NCBI RefSeq assembly: GCF_002119805.1
Contig: NZ_CP021059.1
Span: 186,001-250,000 of the forward strand
DNA: 64,000 nt
Reading direction: 5' to 3'
DNA from: Macrococcoides canis
GTDB taxonomy: Bacteria; Bacillota; Bacilli; Staphylococcales; Staphylococcaceae
A program made the position numbers and the translations under genes. Below the pieces are notes generated by a model. It did not search any database. It was given only the letters and a program-made list of their open reading frames with translations, and was not told the DNA's origin. This document shows positions 9,186 through 18,217 of the stretch, piece after piece. Each line of letters opens with the position of its first letter. Positions within the stretch are counted from its first letter, which is position 1.

Positions 9186-9213
9186 TTGATTTTATTATTT
9201 TATATGGTATATT
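9186..9213 (+). promoter_or_regulatory. Candidate promoter of the azoreductase gene
   Basis: TTGATT (9186-9191) and TATATT (9208-9213) are spaced 16 bases and lie 44 bases before the start codon. The AATTTTACACTT motif (9161-9172) is just upstream of it. Confidence 0.45.
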
Positions 9214-9256
9214 AAATATATCAAGTATATTAATTAAATCGAAGGAGTAATTTATT

Positions 9257-9892
9257 ATGACAAAAGTATTATATATCACAGGTCATCCGAATGATGAAAC
9301 AGTATCAAATTCTATGGCAGCAGGTAAATCATTTATCGAAAGCTATAAACAATCAAATCCAGATCATGAAGTTGTGCATATCGATCTTTATGACACATTC
9401 ATTCCATTAATCGATAAAGAAGTTTTTGATGGATGGGGTAAATTACAATCAGGTAAAGGATTCGAAGAGTTATCTGAAACAGAACAACAAAAAGTTGCTC
9501 GTTTAAATGAACTAAGTGATGAATTTGCAGCAGCAGATAAATACGTATTCGTTACACCAATGTGGAACTTATCATTCCCGGCAGTAGTTAAAGCATATAT
9601 CGATGCTGTAGCTGTAGCAGGAAAAGCTTTCAAATATACAGCAGAAGGTGCTGTAGGATTATTAACAGACAAAAAAGCATTACTTATTCAATCACGTGGT
9701 GGTATTTACTCAGAAGGACCAGCAGCAGATTTCGAATTAGGTAACCGTTACTTACAAACAATTCTTGGATTCTTCGGTGTACCAAGTGTTGAAGAATTAG
9801 TTATCGAAGGTCATAACCAAATGCCTGAGAAAGCAGACGAAATTAAAGCAGACGGTGTACGTCGTGCAGAAGCATTAGGAAAAACATTTTAA
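9257..9892 (+). CDS. azoR: FMN-dependent NADH:quinone oxidoreductase/azoreductase
   Basis: 211-residue flavodoxin-fold enzyme that reduces quinones and azo dyes with NAD(P)H through bound FMN. Family features are visible: N-terminal [17 protein letters not shown] (phosphate-binding), [19 protein letters not shown] in the middle (FMN isoalloxazine loop), and [11 protein letters not shown] near residue 150. Length is normal for AzoR/AcpD. ATG 9257 follows GAAGGAG. Codon use is strongly biased to a few codons, as in highly expressed genes of this genome. Ends at a strong terminator shared with selO. Confidence 0.93.
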   Translation: MTKVLYITGHPNDETVSNSMAAGKSFIESYKQSNPDHEVVHIDLYDTFIPLIDKEVFDGWGKLQSGKGFEELSETEQQKVARLNELSDEFAAADKYVFVTPMWNLSFPAVVKAYIDAVAVAGKAFKYTAEGAVGLLTDKKALLIQSRGGIYSEGPAADFELGNRYLQTILGFFGVPSVEELVIEGHNQMPEKADEIKADGVRRAEALGKTF

Positions 9893-9904
9893 TATAAATA
9901 AGTG

Positions 9905-9937
9905 AAGCGGAGAGATTCAAGCAATCTCTCCGCTTTT
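9905..9937 (+). terminator. Bidirectional terminator between azoR and selO
   Basis: AAGCGGAGAGATT (9905-9917) pairs perfectly with AATCTCTCCGCTT (9923-9935), loop of five, with T run after it on the plus strand. Confidence 0.85.
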
Positions 9938-11341
9938 TTATGTTCCACAATATGTTTGGTAAGGTCTATCTTTCGGACCGGGTTGTTTATATTTATCAGC
10001 ATGATCTGAATGAAACGGCTGTGATATTACTTGTAACAGTGCTTTCACGGTCGATAAGTCACCATGTATCGCATCATCCAAAGCTTCTTCTACAATATGA
10101 TTTCGAGGTATTACGACCGGATTAACTTTACGCATCAGTTGGATTGCATTTTCTTCTATTCTAATTCTGTTTTTCCATTTCTTAATCCATGAAGAAAGTG
10201 GTTCAAGTGAAGTTGTATCTTCGTTTTGTAATGTAAGAAAAGTATTTGTATAATCCATTTCATGCTGCTCCATAAGCGATAACAGTTCATCAATAAGCAC
10301 CATATCTTCTTCGCTCGGTGACTCAATGCCGATCTTCTGTCCCATCATTGTTCTGTAATAGGTCTGATAACTATGCTTAAACTTCTCAAGCGCGGACTCG
10401 GCTAGATGAATCGCTTCTTGTTCATCAGTATGAATTAAAGGTAATAAAGTCTCGGCAAATCGAGTTAAATTCCATAAAGCAATTGCAGGCTGATTGATAT
10501 AAGCATAACGACCTTGCATATCGATAGAGCTGAACACAGTATGTGTATGATAGTAGTCCATAAATGCACATGGTCCATAATCTATCGTTTCCCCGCTAAC
10601 TGTCATATTATCAGTATTCATTACACCATGTATAAAACCAATAGACTGCCACTGTGCAATCAACTGCGCTTGTTTGTCGATCACTTTATCTAATAACTTC
10701 AAATACTTATTATCCTTGTGTATTAAATCGGGAAAGTGTCTGTCGATTGTATAATCTGCAAGTTCTTTTAAGTGTTCATATGCTGTTCGTACAGCATATT
10801 CAAATGTTCCTACACGAATATTACTTTCTGCAATTCTTGTAAGCACTGCACCTTGCAATACGTTTTCACGTAAGACTTTTTCCCCTGTTGAACAGATTGC
10901 AAGACTTCTTGTTGTAGGTATATTTAAGTGATGCATTGCTTCACTAATGATATATTCACGCAGCATCGGTCCAAGTGTCGCTTTACCATCTCCAGAACGA
11001 GAAAAACGCGTGCGACCAGAGCCTTTAAGTTGAATGTCATATCGTTTATGCTGCGGTGTTATGTGCTCTCCTAGTATATGCTGTCTGCCGTCTCCGAGCA
11101 TTGTAAAGTTCCCGAATTGATGCCCAGCATATGCAGTAGAATATGGAGATGTTCCATCAATAACAGTACTTCCTGTTAATATCTCAGGATGATCTTTTAG
11201 CTGGAGTGAAATATTTAATTCATGAGCTAACGCCTCGTTAAAAAGCACATATTCAGAGTGTGGGAAGGTGTGTGGTGCATTGAATTCAAAAAAGATTTCA
11301 CTTAAATTTGTATATGTTGTATCAAAATTAAAAAATTTCAT
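9938..11341 (-). CDS. selO: Protein adenylyltransferase SelO/YdiU
   Basis: 467-residue pseudokinase-fold enzyme that transfers AMP from ATP to protein hydroxyl groups; the E. coli and human family members were shown to do this and are linked to oxidative stress. Visible motifs: GDGRQHILGE and KGSGRTRFSRSGDGKA in the N-terminal lobe, HGVMNTDNM (catalytic/metal Asn-Asp region) and IDYGPCAFMD (metal Asp). The protein ends in YQTYCGT, with the cysteine third from the end where eukaryotic SelO has selenocysteine. It is convergent with azoR and divergent from oatA. Somewhat shorter than the roughly 480-490 residue enterobacterial form, with no missing motif. Confidence 0.93.
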   Translation of the reverse strand: MKFFNFDTTYTNLSEIFFEFNAPHTFPHSEYVLFNEALAHELNISLQLKDHPEILTGSTVIDGTSPYSTAYAGHQFGNFTMLGDGRQHILGEHITPQHKRYDIQLKGSGRTRFSRSGDGKATLGPMLREYIISEAMHHLNIPTTRSLAICSTGEKVLRENVLQGAVLTRIAESNIRVGTFEYAVRTAYEHLKELADYTIDRHFPDLIHKDNKYLKLLDKVIDKQAQLIAQWQSIGFIHGVMNTDNMTVSGETIDYGPCAFMDYYHTHTVFSSIDMQGRYAYINQPAIALWNLTRFAETLLPLIHTDEQEAIHLAESALEKFKHSYQTYYRTMMGQKIGIESPSEEDMVLIDELLSLMEQHEMDYTNTFLTLQNEDTTSLEPLSSWIKKWKNRIRIEENAIQLMRKVNPVVIPRNHIVEEALDDAIHGDLSTVKALLQVISQPFHSDHADKYKQPGPKDRPYQTYCGT

Positions 11342-11411
11342 ATGGAACTCCTTTCGCAGAAGATTTAAGAATTATTTAATAATATATTCAATAAATGTTA
11401 ACATTTTCATA

Positions 11412-11440
11412 TTGTTGATAATTGGTAAAGAATGTATTAT
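11412..11440 (+). promoter_or_regulatory. Candidate oatA promoter
   Basis: TTGTTG (11412-11417), spacer 17, TATTAT (11435-11440). The predicted transcription start falls at the beginning of the inverted repeat at 11449-11466. Confidence 0.4.
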
Positions 11441-11448
11441 TAATAATG

Positions 11449-11466
11449 TGTAACAAATATGTTACA
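11449..11466 (+). promoter_or_regulatory. Inverted repeat, possible operator of oatA
   Basis: TGTAACA-AATA-TGTTACA, a perfect 7-bp inverted repeat located between the candidate promoter and the oatA start. The regulator is not identifiable from the sequence. Confidence 0.45.
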
Positions 11467-11492
11467 GAATTGTTAAAAGGATGGCTGAACTT

Positions 11493-13241
11493 ATGAATCG
11501 AAAATATCTCCCGGGATTAGACGGGATTAGAGCGATTGCAGTTATTGCGATTATTATATTTCATTTGAATCCAAAGTGGCTGCCAGGAGGATTTCTTGGT
11601 GTAGACACTTTCTTTGTTATATCTGGTTACTTAATTGCAATGTTATTATTAAATGAATATGAAAATTCTGGAACAATCAATATTGTTCAGTTCTGGATAC
11701 GTCGTGTGAAACGACTATTTCCCCCTGTATTATTTATGATACTTATCGTGATTCAATATATCATATTTTTTGATCAATCGTTATTATATCAACTTAAGAA
11801 AGATGTCATTGCAGCATTATTATATGTTTCAAACTGGTGGTATATATTTGATGGTCTGAGTTACTTCGAAAGCTTTGAAGCCCGACCTCTAGAGCATCTA
11901 TGGTCGCTTGCAATAGAAGAACAATTCTATTTGCTATTCCCGATAACGTTACTATTACTCCTTAATAAATGGTCTAAAAAGAGGGTATTTATATTATTTT
12001 TTGTTGTATCTATACTATCAGCGATTTTAATGGTGCTGCTTTATGATCCAGCTGCAAGTGTATCGCGTATATATTTTGGTACAGATACGCGTCTTCAGAC
12101 ATTGCTTTTAGGAGTAATGTTTGCATTCATATGGCCGGCATTTAAGTTGAAGTACGATGCGCCAAGAATATTAATAGCAATCATTGATTTTCTGGGATTC
12201 ATAGGTTTAATGGTCTTGATGTATAGTATCTTTAAGTTAAGTGAGCATAGTGCATTTTTATTTAATGGTGGATTTTATGTACTCGGAATTTTTACGCTAT
12301 TGGTGATTATGGCAGCGGTGCATCCATCATCTTTAATGCGTAAGTTACTCGGTATAAAACCATTAACCATGATTGGTAAATATTCATATAGCTTATATTT
12401 ATGGCACTACCCTGTCATTGTACTGATGCAGAAACATTTTGTTCAAGGACAGATTCCTATATATATCCATATTTCATCTGTGTTACTTACAATCATGCTG
12501 GCAGTATTGAGCTATAAGTTAATTGAACGTCCATATCGATCATTTGGTTTCAAAGTATTCACCAAGGTAACTTCTATTAAATATTTTATTACAGTTATTG
12601 TAACTTTATATTTGTGTATTTCTACACTTTATCTATTATCTGTTGTTAAAGCTGAACAGCCACAAACGCATCATGAAATTACAAAGACGGTATCTAATAT
12701 TCCTGATATAAAACGTATTAGTCCATTGACGCCTGATGAAACGACTGAGCAAATCGTGAAGAATTCAACTCCTTTACTTATCGGTGATTCTGTACTTGTT
12801 GACATTAATGAACAATTGAAGGAAGTATTACCGAATGCTACGGTAGACGGAGAAGTAGGACGAAATATATATAAAGCGTTGAATGTTGCTGATAAATATC
12901 AGTCATATAATCATAAGGATGGAGTTGTCATCTTATTTATCGGAACTAACGGAGACTTCCAGGATATTCAGATGAATATATTATTATCTAAGTTTAATAA
13001 AGCACAAGTATTTCTTGTAACTTCAAGAGTTCCAAAAGATTATGAAGCACACGTTAATGAAGAAATGTATAAAGCAGCACGTCTACATAACAATGTCCAT
13101 ATCATTGATTGGTATGAAGCTTCACAAGGTCATACAGAATACTTTGCACCTGATGGGATACATCTCGAATATCCGGGAAGTAAACGTATGGTATCGCTTA
13201 TATATGAAGCGCTTATTAGCTTTGAAGGAAATCGGGAATAA
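11493..13241 (+). CDS. oatA: Peptidoglycan O-acetyltransferase OatA-like protein
   Basis: 582 residues. N-terminal acyltransferase-3 membrane domain of about 10-11 helices with YLPGLDGIRAIAVIAIIIFH, GGFLGVDTFFVISGYL and RRVKRLFPP, then a linker and an extracellular SGNH esterase-like domain with GDSV (nucleophile Ser), IGTNG and PDGIHL (catalytic Asp/His). OatA moves acetyl groups across the membrane to the 6-O of N-acetylmuramic acid, giving lysozyme resistance. ATG 11481 is in frame but touches the AAAAGG motif, so ATG 11493 is chosen with moderate certainty. Staphylococci often have several paralogs of this fold; the target polymer could be another cell-wall sugar. Confidence 0.85.
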   Translation: MNRKYLPGLDGIRAIAVIAIIIFHLNPKWLPGGFLGVDTFFVISGYLIAMLLLNEYENSGTINIVQFWIRRVKRLFPPVLFMILIVIQYIIFFDQSLLYQLKKDVIAALLYVSNWWYIFDGLSYFESFEARPLEHLWSLAIEEQFYLLFPITLLLLLNKWSKKRVFILFFVVSILSAILMVLLYDPAASVSRIYFGTDTRLQTLLLGVMFAFIWPAFKLKYDAPRILIAIIDFLGFIGLMVLMYSIFKLSEHSAFLFNGGFYVLGIFTLLVIMAAVHPSSLMRKLLGIKPLTMIGKYSYSLYLWHYPVIVLMQKHFVQGQIPIYIHISSVLLTIMLAVLSYKLIERPYRSFGFKVFTKVTSIKYFITVIVTLYLCISTLYLLSVVKAEQPQTHHEITKTVSNIPDIKRISPLTPDETTEQIVKNSTPLLIGDSVLVDINEQLKEVLPNATVDGEVGRNIYKALNVADKYQSYNHKDGVVILFIGTNGDFQDIQMNILLSKFNKAQVFLVTSRVPKDYEAHVNEEMYKAARLHNNVHIIDWYEASQGHTEYFAPDGIHLEYPGSKRMVSLIYEALISFEGNRE

Positions 13242-13299
13242 AACTTCTTTTTCTGACAAGTACTAATTGTTCACGTTATAATGATGGTGGAGGTATGCT

Positions 13300-15051
13300 A
13301 TGTTTAGTTTATTCATTCTGTTGTTAGAACGTGTTGGATTGATTATTATTGTCGCATATTTATTGATGAATGTTCCTTATTTTAAGAAAATGATGTCTGA
13401 ACGCTCAAAGTTATCTTCTCAAATACAGTTATTGATTGTATTCGGTTTATTTGCCGCCGTATCCAACTTTACAGGTGTTGAAATACGGAATAATGAAATA
13501 TTATCAAGCCAGATATTCAGTAAGATTTCAGACGATGCAGTTATTGCAAATACGCGAGTACTCACAATAAGTGTTGCGGGTTTAATAGGTGGACCGGTTG
13601 TTGGTATTGGAGTGGGTGTAGTTTCAGGAATTACGCGTTATCTAATTGGTGGGATAGATGCATATACATATGTAATCTCATCTGCACTTATTGGTCTTGC
13701 TTCGGGATATTTCGGTTATCGTGCGATGAAGAATAATCGTTATCCGAATGTATTTACAGGAGTAATACTCGGTGCAGTTATGGAAGTGATTCAGATGATC
13801 TGTATCATTATATTTGCAACAAACACAGAGCATGCCGTGAATATCGTGAAGCTTATCGCTTTACCTATGATACTGATTAATAGTCTGGGCGTTGCTATCT
13901 TCTTATCAATTATTATTTCAACGATTCAACAGGAACAACGAATGCGTGCTGTACAGACGCATGATGTATTGAATCTTGCGAATCAGACATTACCATATTT
14001 CAGAGCAGGACTAAATGAAGCTTCTGCGACACAGGCAGCGCAAATTATAAAAGACTTAATGAAAGTATCGGCAGTATCAATCACAAATAAGACGGATATA
14101 CTAGCACATGTAGGAGCAGCAAGTGATCATCACGTGCCACGTAAGAAAATTATTACTGATCTTTCGAAACAAGTCATTAAATCTGGAGAAATTAAAGAAG
14201 CACATAATAGAAGTGAGATTGGATGTACGCATCCCGGATGTCCGCTAGAAGGTGCGATTGTTATCCCTTTATACGTACATAACGAGGTTACGGGGACATT
14301 AAAATTATACTTTACAGATAGTAATAAATTAACTTATGTCGAACGCCGTCTTGCTGAGGGATTAGCAAATATATTCTCAAGTCAGATTGAACTCGGCGAG
14401 ATAGAAACTCAATCGAAATTACTGAAAGATGCGGAAATTAAATCGTTACAAGCACAAGTGAACCCACACTTTTTCTTTAATGCGATGAATACAATATCAG
14501 CGCTTATCCGTGTAGATAGTGAGAAAGCAAGAGAACTTCTGCTTAATTTAAGCAACTTTTTCCGTTCGAATTTACAAGGTGCAAAAAGTACGAGCATCAC
14601 AATTGAAAAAGAAATTCAGCAAGTAGAAGCATATTTATCTCTGGAACAAGCACGATTTCCGGAACGTTTTAACATTCATTTTGATATAGATGATGGCTTG
14701 AAGCATGCGAAAGTGCCACCATTTATCATTCAAATATTAGTTGAGAACGCAATTAAACACGCATTTCATAATAGAAAGTCTGGTAATGATGTTTACGTAA
14801 AAGTGAAAGAAGGACATCATACAATTGAAATATCAGTAGAAGATAATGGCTTTGGTATTCCAGAAGAAAAACGTGCGCATATAGGGCACAACGTAGTTTC
14901 ATCTACTTCTGGGACTGGGAGTGCACTTGAGAATTTAAATAAACGTCTCATCGGATTATATAATAGCAATGCGCGACTGAATTTCAAGACAAGTGAGACG
15001 GGTACTAAATTTTATACATCTATACCTTTAGAAAGGGAGGAAGATGCATGA
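13300..15051 (+). CDS. lytS: Sensor histidine kinase LytS (5TM-LytTS type)
   Basis: 583-residue membrane sensor kinase. Six or so N-terminal helices form the LytS-YhcK domain (RVGLIIIVAYLLMNVPYF, NTRVLTISVAGLIGGP), followed by a GAF domain (residues about 225-360) and a HisKA_7TM/LytS-type kinase core: phosphoacceptor in QAQVNPHFFFNAMN, N-box VENAIKHAF, G-box DNGFGIP. In Bacillus and Streptococcus the LytST sensor responds to pyruvate or related metabolism; in S. aureus LytSR reacts to membrane potential and controls lrgAB. TGGAGG precedes ATG 13300. Its stop overlaps the response-regulator start by four bases. Confidence 0.93.
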   Translation: MFSLFILLLERVGLIIIVAYLLMNVPYFKKMMSERSKLSSQIQLLIVFGLFAAVSNFTGVEIRNNEILSSQIFSKISDDAVIANTRVLTISVAGLIGGPVVGIGVGVVSGITRYLIGGIDAYTYVISSALIGLASGYFGYRAMKNNRYPNVFTGVILGAVMEVIQMICIIIFATNTEHAVNIVKLIALPMILINSLGVAIFLSIIISTIQQEQRMRAVQTHDVLNLANQTLPYFRAGLNEASATQAAQIIKDLMKVSAVSITNKTDILAHVGAASDHHVPRKKIITDLSKQVIKSGEIKEAHNRSEIGCTHPGCPLEGAIVIPLYVHNEVTGTLKLYFTDSNKLTYVERRLAEGLANIFSSQIELGEIETQSKLLKDAEIKSLQAQVNPHFFFNAMNTISALIRVDSEKARELLLNLSNFFRSNLQGAKSTSITIEKEIQQVEAYLSLEQARFPERFNIHFDIDDGLKHAKVPPFIIQILVENAIKHAFHNRKSGNDVYVKVKEGHHTIEISVEDNGFGIPEEKRAHIGHNVVSSTSGTGSALENLNKRLIGLYNSNARLNFKTSETGTKFYTSIPLEREEDA

Positions 15052-15758
15052 GAATATTAGTTGTGGATGATGAACCACTCGCAAGAAATGAACTACGTTA
15101 TCTACTCAATAATATAGATGATACATTAACAATAGATGAAGCAGATTCAGTAGAAGAAACATTGACGTCTTTATTATCAGAAACGTATGATTTATTATTT
15201 TTAGATATCAATTTAATCGATGAGAGCGGACTTGAACTTGCTGAAAAGATCAATAAGATGAAGCAGCCACCTAAGATTGTCTTTGCAACGGCCCATGATA
15301 GTTTTGCAGTGAAGGCCTTTGAATTGAATGCATTAGATTATATATTAAAGCCATTCGAACAAAAGCGTATTGAAGTAGCCTTAAATAAAGCAAAAGCATC
15401 ATTTGTAAATACAAATCAAGAATCGAAATTGCCGACTATGTCGATACAAATCGATGATAAAATCTATGTCATTAATATACAGGAAATTATCGCTTTGTAT
15501 GTAGAAGAAGGACAATTAAATATCGTAACTGTAAACTCAGAATATGCGATTCACGAGCCATTAAGTGCATTTGAAAAGAAGCTTCCAGAGAATATATTTA
15601 TGCGCATACATCGATCCAGCATTATTAACAAACATCATATAAAGTCAGCAGAACAATGGTTTAATCATACATATCAAGTGAAGTTGACGAAAGATATAAA
15701 ACTACAAGTTTCAAGATCATATATAAAGCAATTTAAACACGAGATAGGACTCAAATAA
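15048..15758 (+). CDS. lytR: Response regulator LytR/LytTR type
   Basis: 236-residue regulator. Receiver domain with acidic DDE at residues 7-9, phosphoacceptor Asp53 (FLDINL) and the conserved Lys in LKPFE; C-terminal LytTR DNA-binding domain (residues about 135-236) with the typical IHRSSIINKHHI segment. It pairs with LytS (overlap ATGA) and should activate lrgAB immediately downstream, where a suitable direct repeat is present. Its TAA stop lies in the three-base loop of the following terminator hairpin. Confidence 0.93.
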   Translation: MRILVVDDEPLARNELRYLLNNIDDTLTIDEADSVEETLTSLLSETYDLLFLDINLIDESGLELAEKINKMKQPPKIVFATAHDSFAVKAFELNALDYILKPFEQKRIEVALNKAKASFVNTNQESKLPTMSIQIDDKIYVINIQEIIALYVEEGQLNIVTVNSEYAIHEPLSAFEKKLPENIFMRIHRSSIINKHHIKSAEQWFNHTYQVKLTKDIKLQVSRSYIKQFKHEIGLK

Positions 15759-15777
15759 TTTGAGTCCTATTTTTTTG
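15744..15777 (+). terminator. Terminator of lytSR
   Basis: ATAGGACTCAAA (15744-15755) pairs perfectly with TTTGAGTCCTAT (15759-15770), loop TAA is the lytR stop codon, followed by six T. It separates lytSR transcription from lrgAB. Confidence 0.85.
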
Positions 15778-15805
15778 CATTTCAGCATATGATTTTTGCA
15801 TTTCA
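15772..15805 (+). promoter_or_regulatory. Direct repeat, candidate LytR (LytTR) binding site
   Basis: TTTTTGCATTTCA occurs at 15772-15784 and again at 15793-15805, start-to-start distance 21 bp (two helical turns). LytTR regulators bind paired direct repeats with about this spacing. The second copy ends 11 bp before the candidate -35 of lrgAB. Confidence 0.65.
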
Positions 15806-15808
15806 TCG

Positions 15809-15822
15809 TGAAAACGCTCACA
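15809..15822 (+). promoter_or_regulatory. Candidate cre site (CcpA) before lrgAB
   Basis: TGAAAACGCTCACA matches the cre consensus TGWAARCGYTWNCW at 13 of 14 positions. It covers the weak -35 (CTCACA 15817-15822) that is 17 bp from a TATGAT -10 at 15840-15845. Confidence 0.55.
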
Positions 15823-15878
15823 AAGTTGTAGAGAAACGGTATGATGTACTCAAGATAAAACACGGGAGGTCATTAAAA

Positions 15879-16304
15879 ATGACAAAAGAAAAAACTTATA
15901 ACTTCTTTCATCAAGTATCAGTAATCTCTATTGTGTTACTCATTTCAAAGATGATTGAAAGTTTCATGCCAATTCCAATGCCAGCATCAGTTATCGGACT
16001 TGTACTGCTCTTCATCTGTTTATGTACTGGAATCATAAAACTTGGACAAGTAGAAAAAGTTGGAACAGCACTTACAGATAATATCGGACTGTTATTCGTT
16101 CCAGCAGGAATTTCAGTTGTAAAATCATTAGGTTTAATCGCTGAAAATCCAATTTTAATATTAGGTCTAATCTTTGTCTCCACGTTATTATTGCTATTAT
16201 GTACAGGTTTCTTCTCTCAGATGATCGTGAAGATGACAGCTTCAAAGGTAAAAGAACCAAAAGCAAAAGAAGCGAAACAATTAAAAGGAATAGAGGTGCA
16301 TTAA
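15879..16304 (+). CDS. lrgA: LrgA, holin-like membrane protein
   Basis: 141-residue membrane protein with four helices and the LrgA/CidA pattern [19 protein letters not shown]. LrgA works with LrgB; the pair was described as an antiholin-like modulator of murein hydrolases in S. aureus, and the Bacillus homologs PftAB form a pyruvate transporter. The ATG at 15879 follows GGGAGGT (15864-15870); the longer open frame runs from within the promoter region. The C-terminus is a Lys/Ala/Glu-rich tail. Expression is probably driven by LytR and repressed by CcpA, given the sites just upstream. Confidence 0.92.
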   Translation: MTKEKTYNFFHQVSVISIVLLISKMIESFMPIPMPASVIGLVLLFICLCTGIIKLGQVEKVGTALTDNIGLLFVPAGISVVKSLGLIAENPILILGLIFVSTLLLLLCTGFFSQMIVKMTASKVKEPKAKEAKQLKGIEVH

Positions 16305-16305
16305 T

Positions 16306-17013
16306 ATGACATTGCTGGATCACTTAGGTATTAACTCTGTATACTTCGGAATATTGCTGACGATATTACCGTTTATGTTAGGGCAATATTTGTTTAAGAA
16401 AACAAATGGTTTCTTCCTGTTTGCACCACTTTTTGTCGGAATGGTGTTTGGGATTGCATTCTTATCTCTAACAGGTATCAGCTATGACACCTATAGTAAA
16501 GGTGGAAGTATAATTAGCTTCTTCTTAGAACCTGCAACAATTTGTTTTGCGATACCACTTTATAAAAAGCGCGATGTATTACAAAAATATTGGCTACATA
16601 TCATCGGTGGCCTATCACTCGGTACAGCAGCTGCAATGCTAGGTATATATGGAGTAGCAAAACTCTTTGGATTTGGTACTCAGATTATTGCATCAATGTT
16701 ACCTCAAGCTGCAACAACTGCGATTGCATTACCAGTATCTGCTGGTATTGGTGGAGTTCCAGAACTGACATCGTTGGCAGTTATCCTGAATGCCGTTATT
16801 ATTTATGCCCTGGGAAATAAAATGCTGCGCTTCTTCAAAATCTCTAATCCAATTGCAAGAGGTCTGGCACTTGGAACGAGTGGACACGCTCTAGGAGTGT
16901 CAGCAGCAACAGAACTCGGAGAAACGGAAACATCTATGGCGAGTATCGCGCTTGTATTAGTTGGTGTTGTAGTCGTTGTTATCGTCCCAATACTAACAGG
17001 TATTCTCCTTTAA
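16306..17013 (+). CDS. lrgB: LrgB membrane protein
   Basis: 235-residue integral membrane protein of the LrgB/YohK family, about six to seven helices, with the conserved [17 protein letters not shown] and [19 protein letters not shown] segments and [14 protein letters not shown] near residue 185. It acts together with LrgA, whose stop codon lies one base before this ATG; GAGGTG (in the lrgA end) supplies the ribosome binding site. In B. subtilis the equivalent pair imports and exports pyruvate; here the role is inferred from family and from LytSR linkage. Confidence 0.93.
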   Translation: MTLLDHLGINSVYFGILLTILPFMLGQYLFKKTNGFFLFAPLFVGMVFGIAFLSLTGISYDTYSKGGSIISFFLEPATICFAIPLYKKRDVLQKYWLHIIGGLSLGTAAAMLGIYGVAKLFGFGTQIIASMLPQAATTAIALPVSAGIGGVPELTSLAVILNAVIIYALGNKMLRFFKISNPIARGLALGTSGHALGVSAATELGETETSMASIALVLVGVVVVVIVPILTGILL

Positions 17014-17056
17014 TAAATGGTAATAAAATAAAAAATATATCATCAATTCACACAGT

Positions 17057-17087
17057 GAGGTCGGAGCAGATTGTTCCGACCTCTTTT
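17057..17087 (+). terminator. Terminator of lrgAB
   Basis: GAGGTCGGA (17057-17065) pairs with TCCGACCTC (17075-17083), extended by a G-U and a C-G pair, followed by TTTT. Confidence 0.8.
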
Positions 17088-17157
17088 AAGTTTATTACTT
17101 ATGTAAAAGATAATTAAATAGTATGATAAGAAATATACACAAATTAGGAGGTAGACA

Positions 17158-18207
17158 ATGTTTTTAGCTTGGAAAGAAGTGATACATAATAAATTGAAAT
17201 TTAGTTTGATTATCGGTGTCCTCGTTCTTGTATCGTATTTACTGTTTCTAATTTCTGGACTGTCTAATGGTCTCATGGGTATGAATCGTGAAGCAATCGA
17301 TACATGGAATCCAGACGCCGTAATCGTCACTGAAGAATCGAATCAGAATGTGCCACAATCGCTTATGGATGAAAATGCGGTAAAGGATAAGTTTGATAAA
17401 ATAGCTAGTGTAAAGAACTTGCCAGTTATTATCGCGAAAGGCAATAACAAAAAAAATACATTACTCTTTGGAATTAACAAAGATGAATTTTTAAGACCGA
17501 AAGTAACTGAAGGTAAGATATTTAATAACGACTTTGAAGTCGTAGCAGATGATTCCCTTAAGACAAAAGATTTCAAGCTAGGAGATAAGCTAAATATTGC
17601 TGGCAGCGATGAAGACTTAAAGATTGTTGGATTTACACAAAACTCCAAGTATAATGCTGCGGCTGTACTATATGCGAATAACGCAACGCTCGACACATTA
17701 TCTATGAATAAATTAAAGGGTAAGGCAAATGCATTTTTCATTAAAGATAATAATTTCAAAGATAAAAAAATCGATAGTGATTTACAGCTTATTGAGAAAG
17801 AAGATTTTATTAAAAAGCTTCCAGGATATACGGAACAAAAATTAACGCTCGATATTATGAGTTATTTCTTATTTGCAATCTCTGCATTTATTATCGGAAT
17901 ATTTTTGTACGTAATAACTATTCAGAAAGAGCCGATTTTTGGATTGCTGAAAGCGCAAGGCATCAGCAACGGATTTTTAGCGAAGTCACTGCTGCTACAG
18001 ACACTTATTCTATCGCTTATCGCAGTATTGATTGCGTTACTTTTGACGATAGGCACAGCTATGGTTATACCGGACGTTGTCCCGATTAAGTTTGAATGGG
18101 ATAAGATTGCATTGTTTGGATTAACGATCATCATTACAGCCATAATCGGTGGATTATTCTCAATTCGTTCAATACGAAAAGTAGATCCACTGAAGACGAT
18201 AGAATAG
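17158..18207 (+). CDS. FtsX-like ABC transporter permease, HrtB-like
   Basis: 349-residue MacB/FtsX-type permease: one N-terminal helix (about residues 15-35), a large extracytoplasmic domain (40-230), then three helices near 235-330, ending in SIRSIRKVDPLKTIE, the usual FtsX C-terminus. The size and the ATPase partner resemble HrtBA, the heme-stress exporter of Gram-positive bacteria, but no HssRS two-component system is adjacent, so the substrate could be different (peptide, heme or lipid). TAGGAGGT precedes ATG 17158. The ATPase gene follows after 10 bases. Confidence 0.75.
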   Translation: MFLAWKEVIHNKLKFSLIIGVLVLVSYLLFLISGLSNGLMGMNREAIDTWNPDAVIVTEESNQNVPQSLMDENAVKDKFDKIASVKNLPVIIAKGNNKKNTLLFGINKDEFLRPKVTEGKIFNNDFEVVADDSLKTKDFKLGDKLNIAGSDEDLKIVGFTQNSKYNAAAVLYANNATLDTLSMNKLKGKANAFFIKDNNFKDKKIDSDLQLIEKEDFIKKLPGYTEQKLTLDIMSYFLFAISAFIIGIFLYVITIQKEPIFGLLKAQGISNGFLAKSLLLQTLILSLIAVLIALLLTIGTAMVIPDVVPIKFEWDKIALFGLTIIITAIIGGLFSIRSIRKVDPLKTIE

Positions 18208-18217
18208 GAGGAGAATC

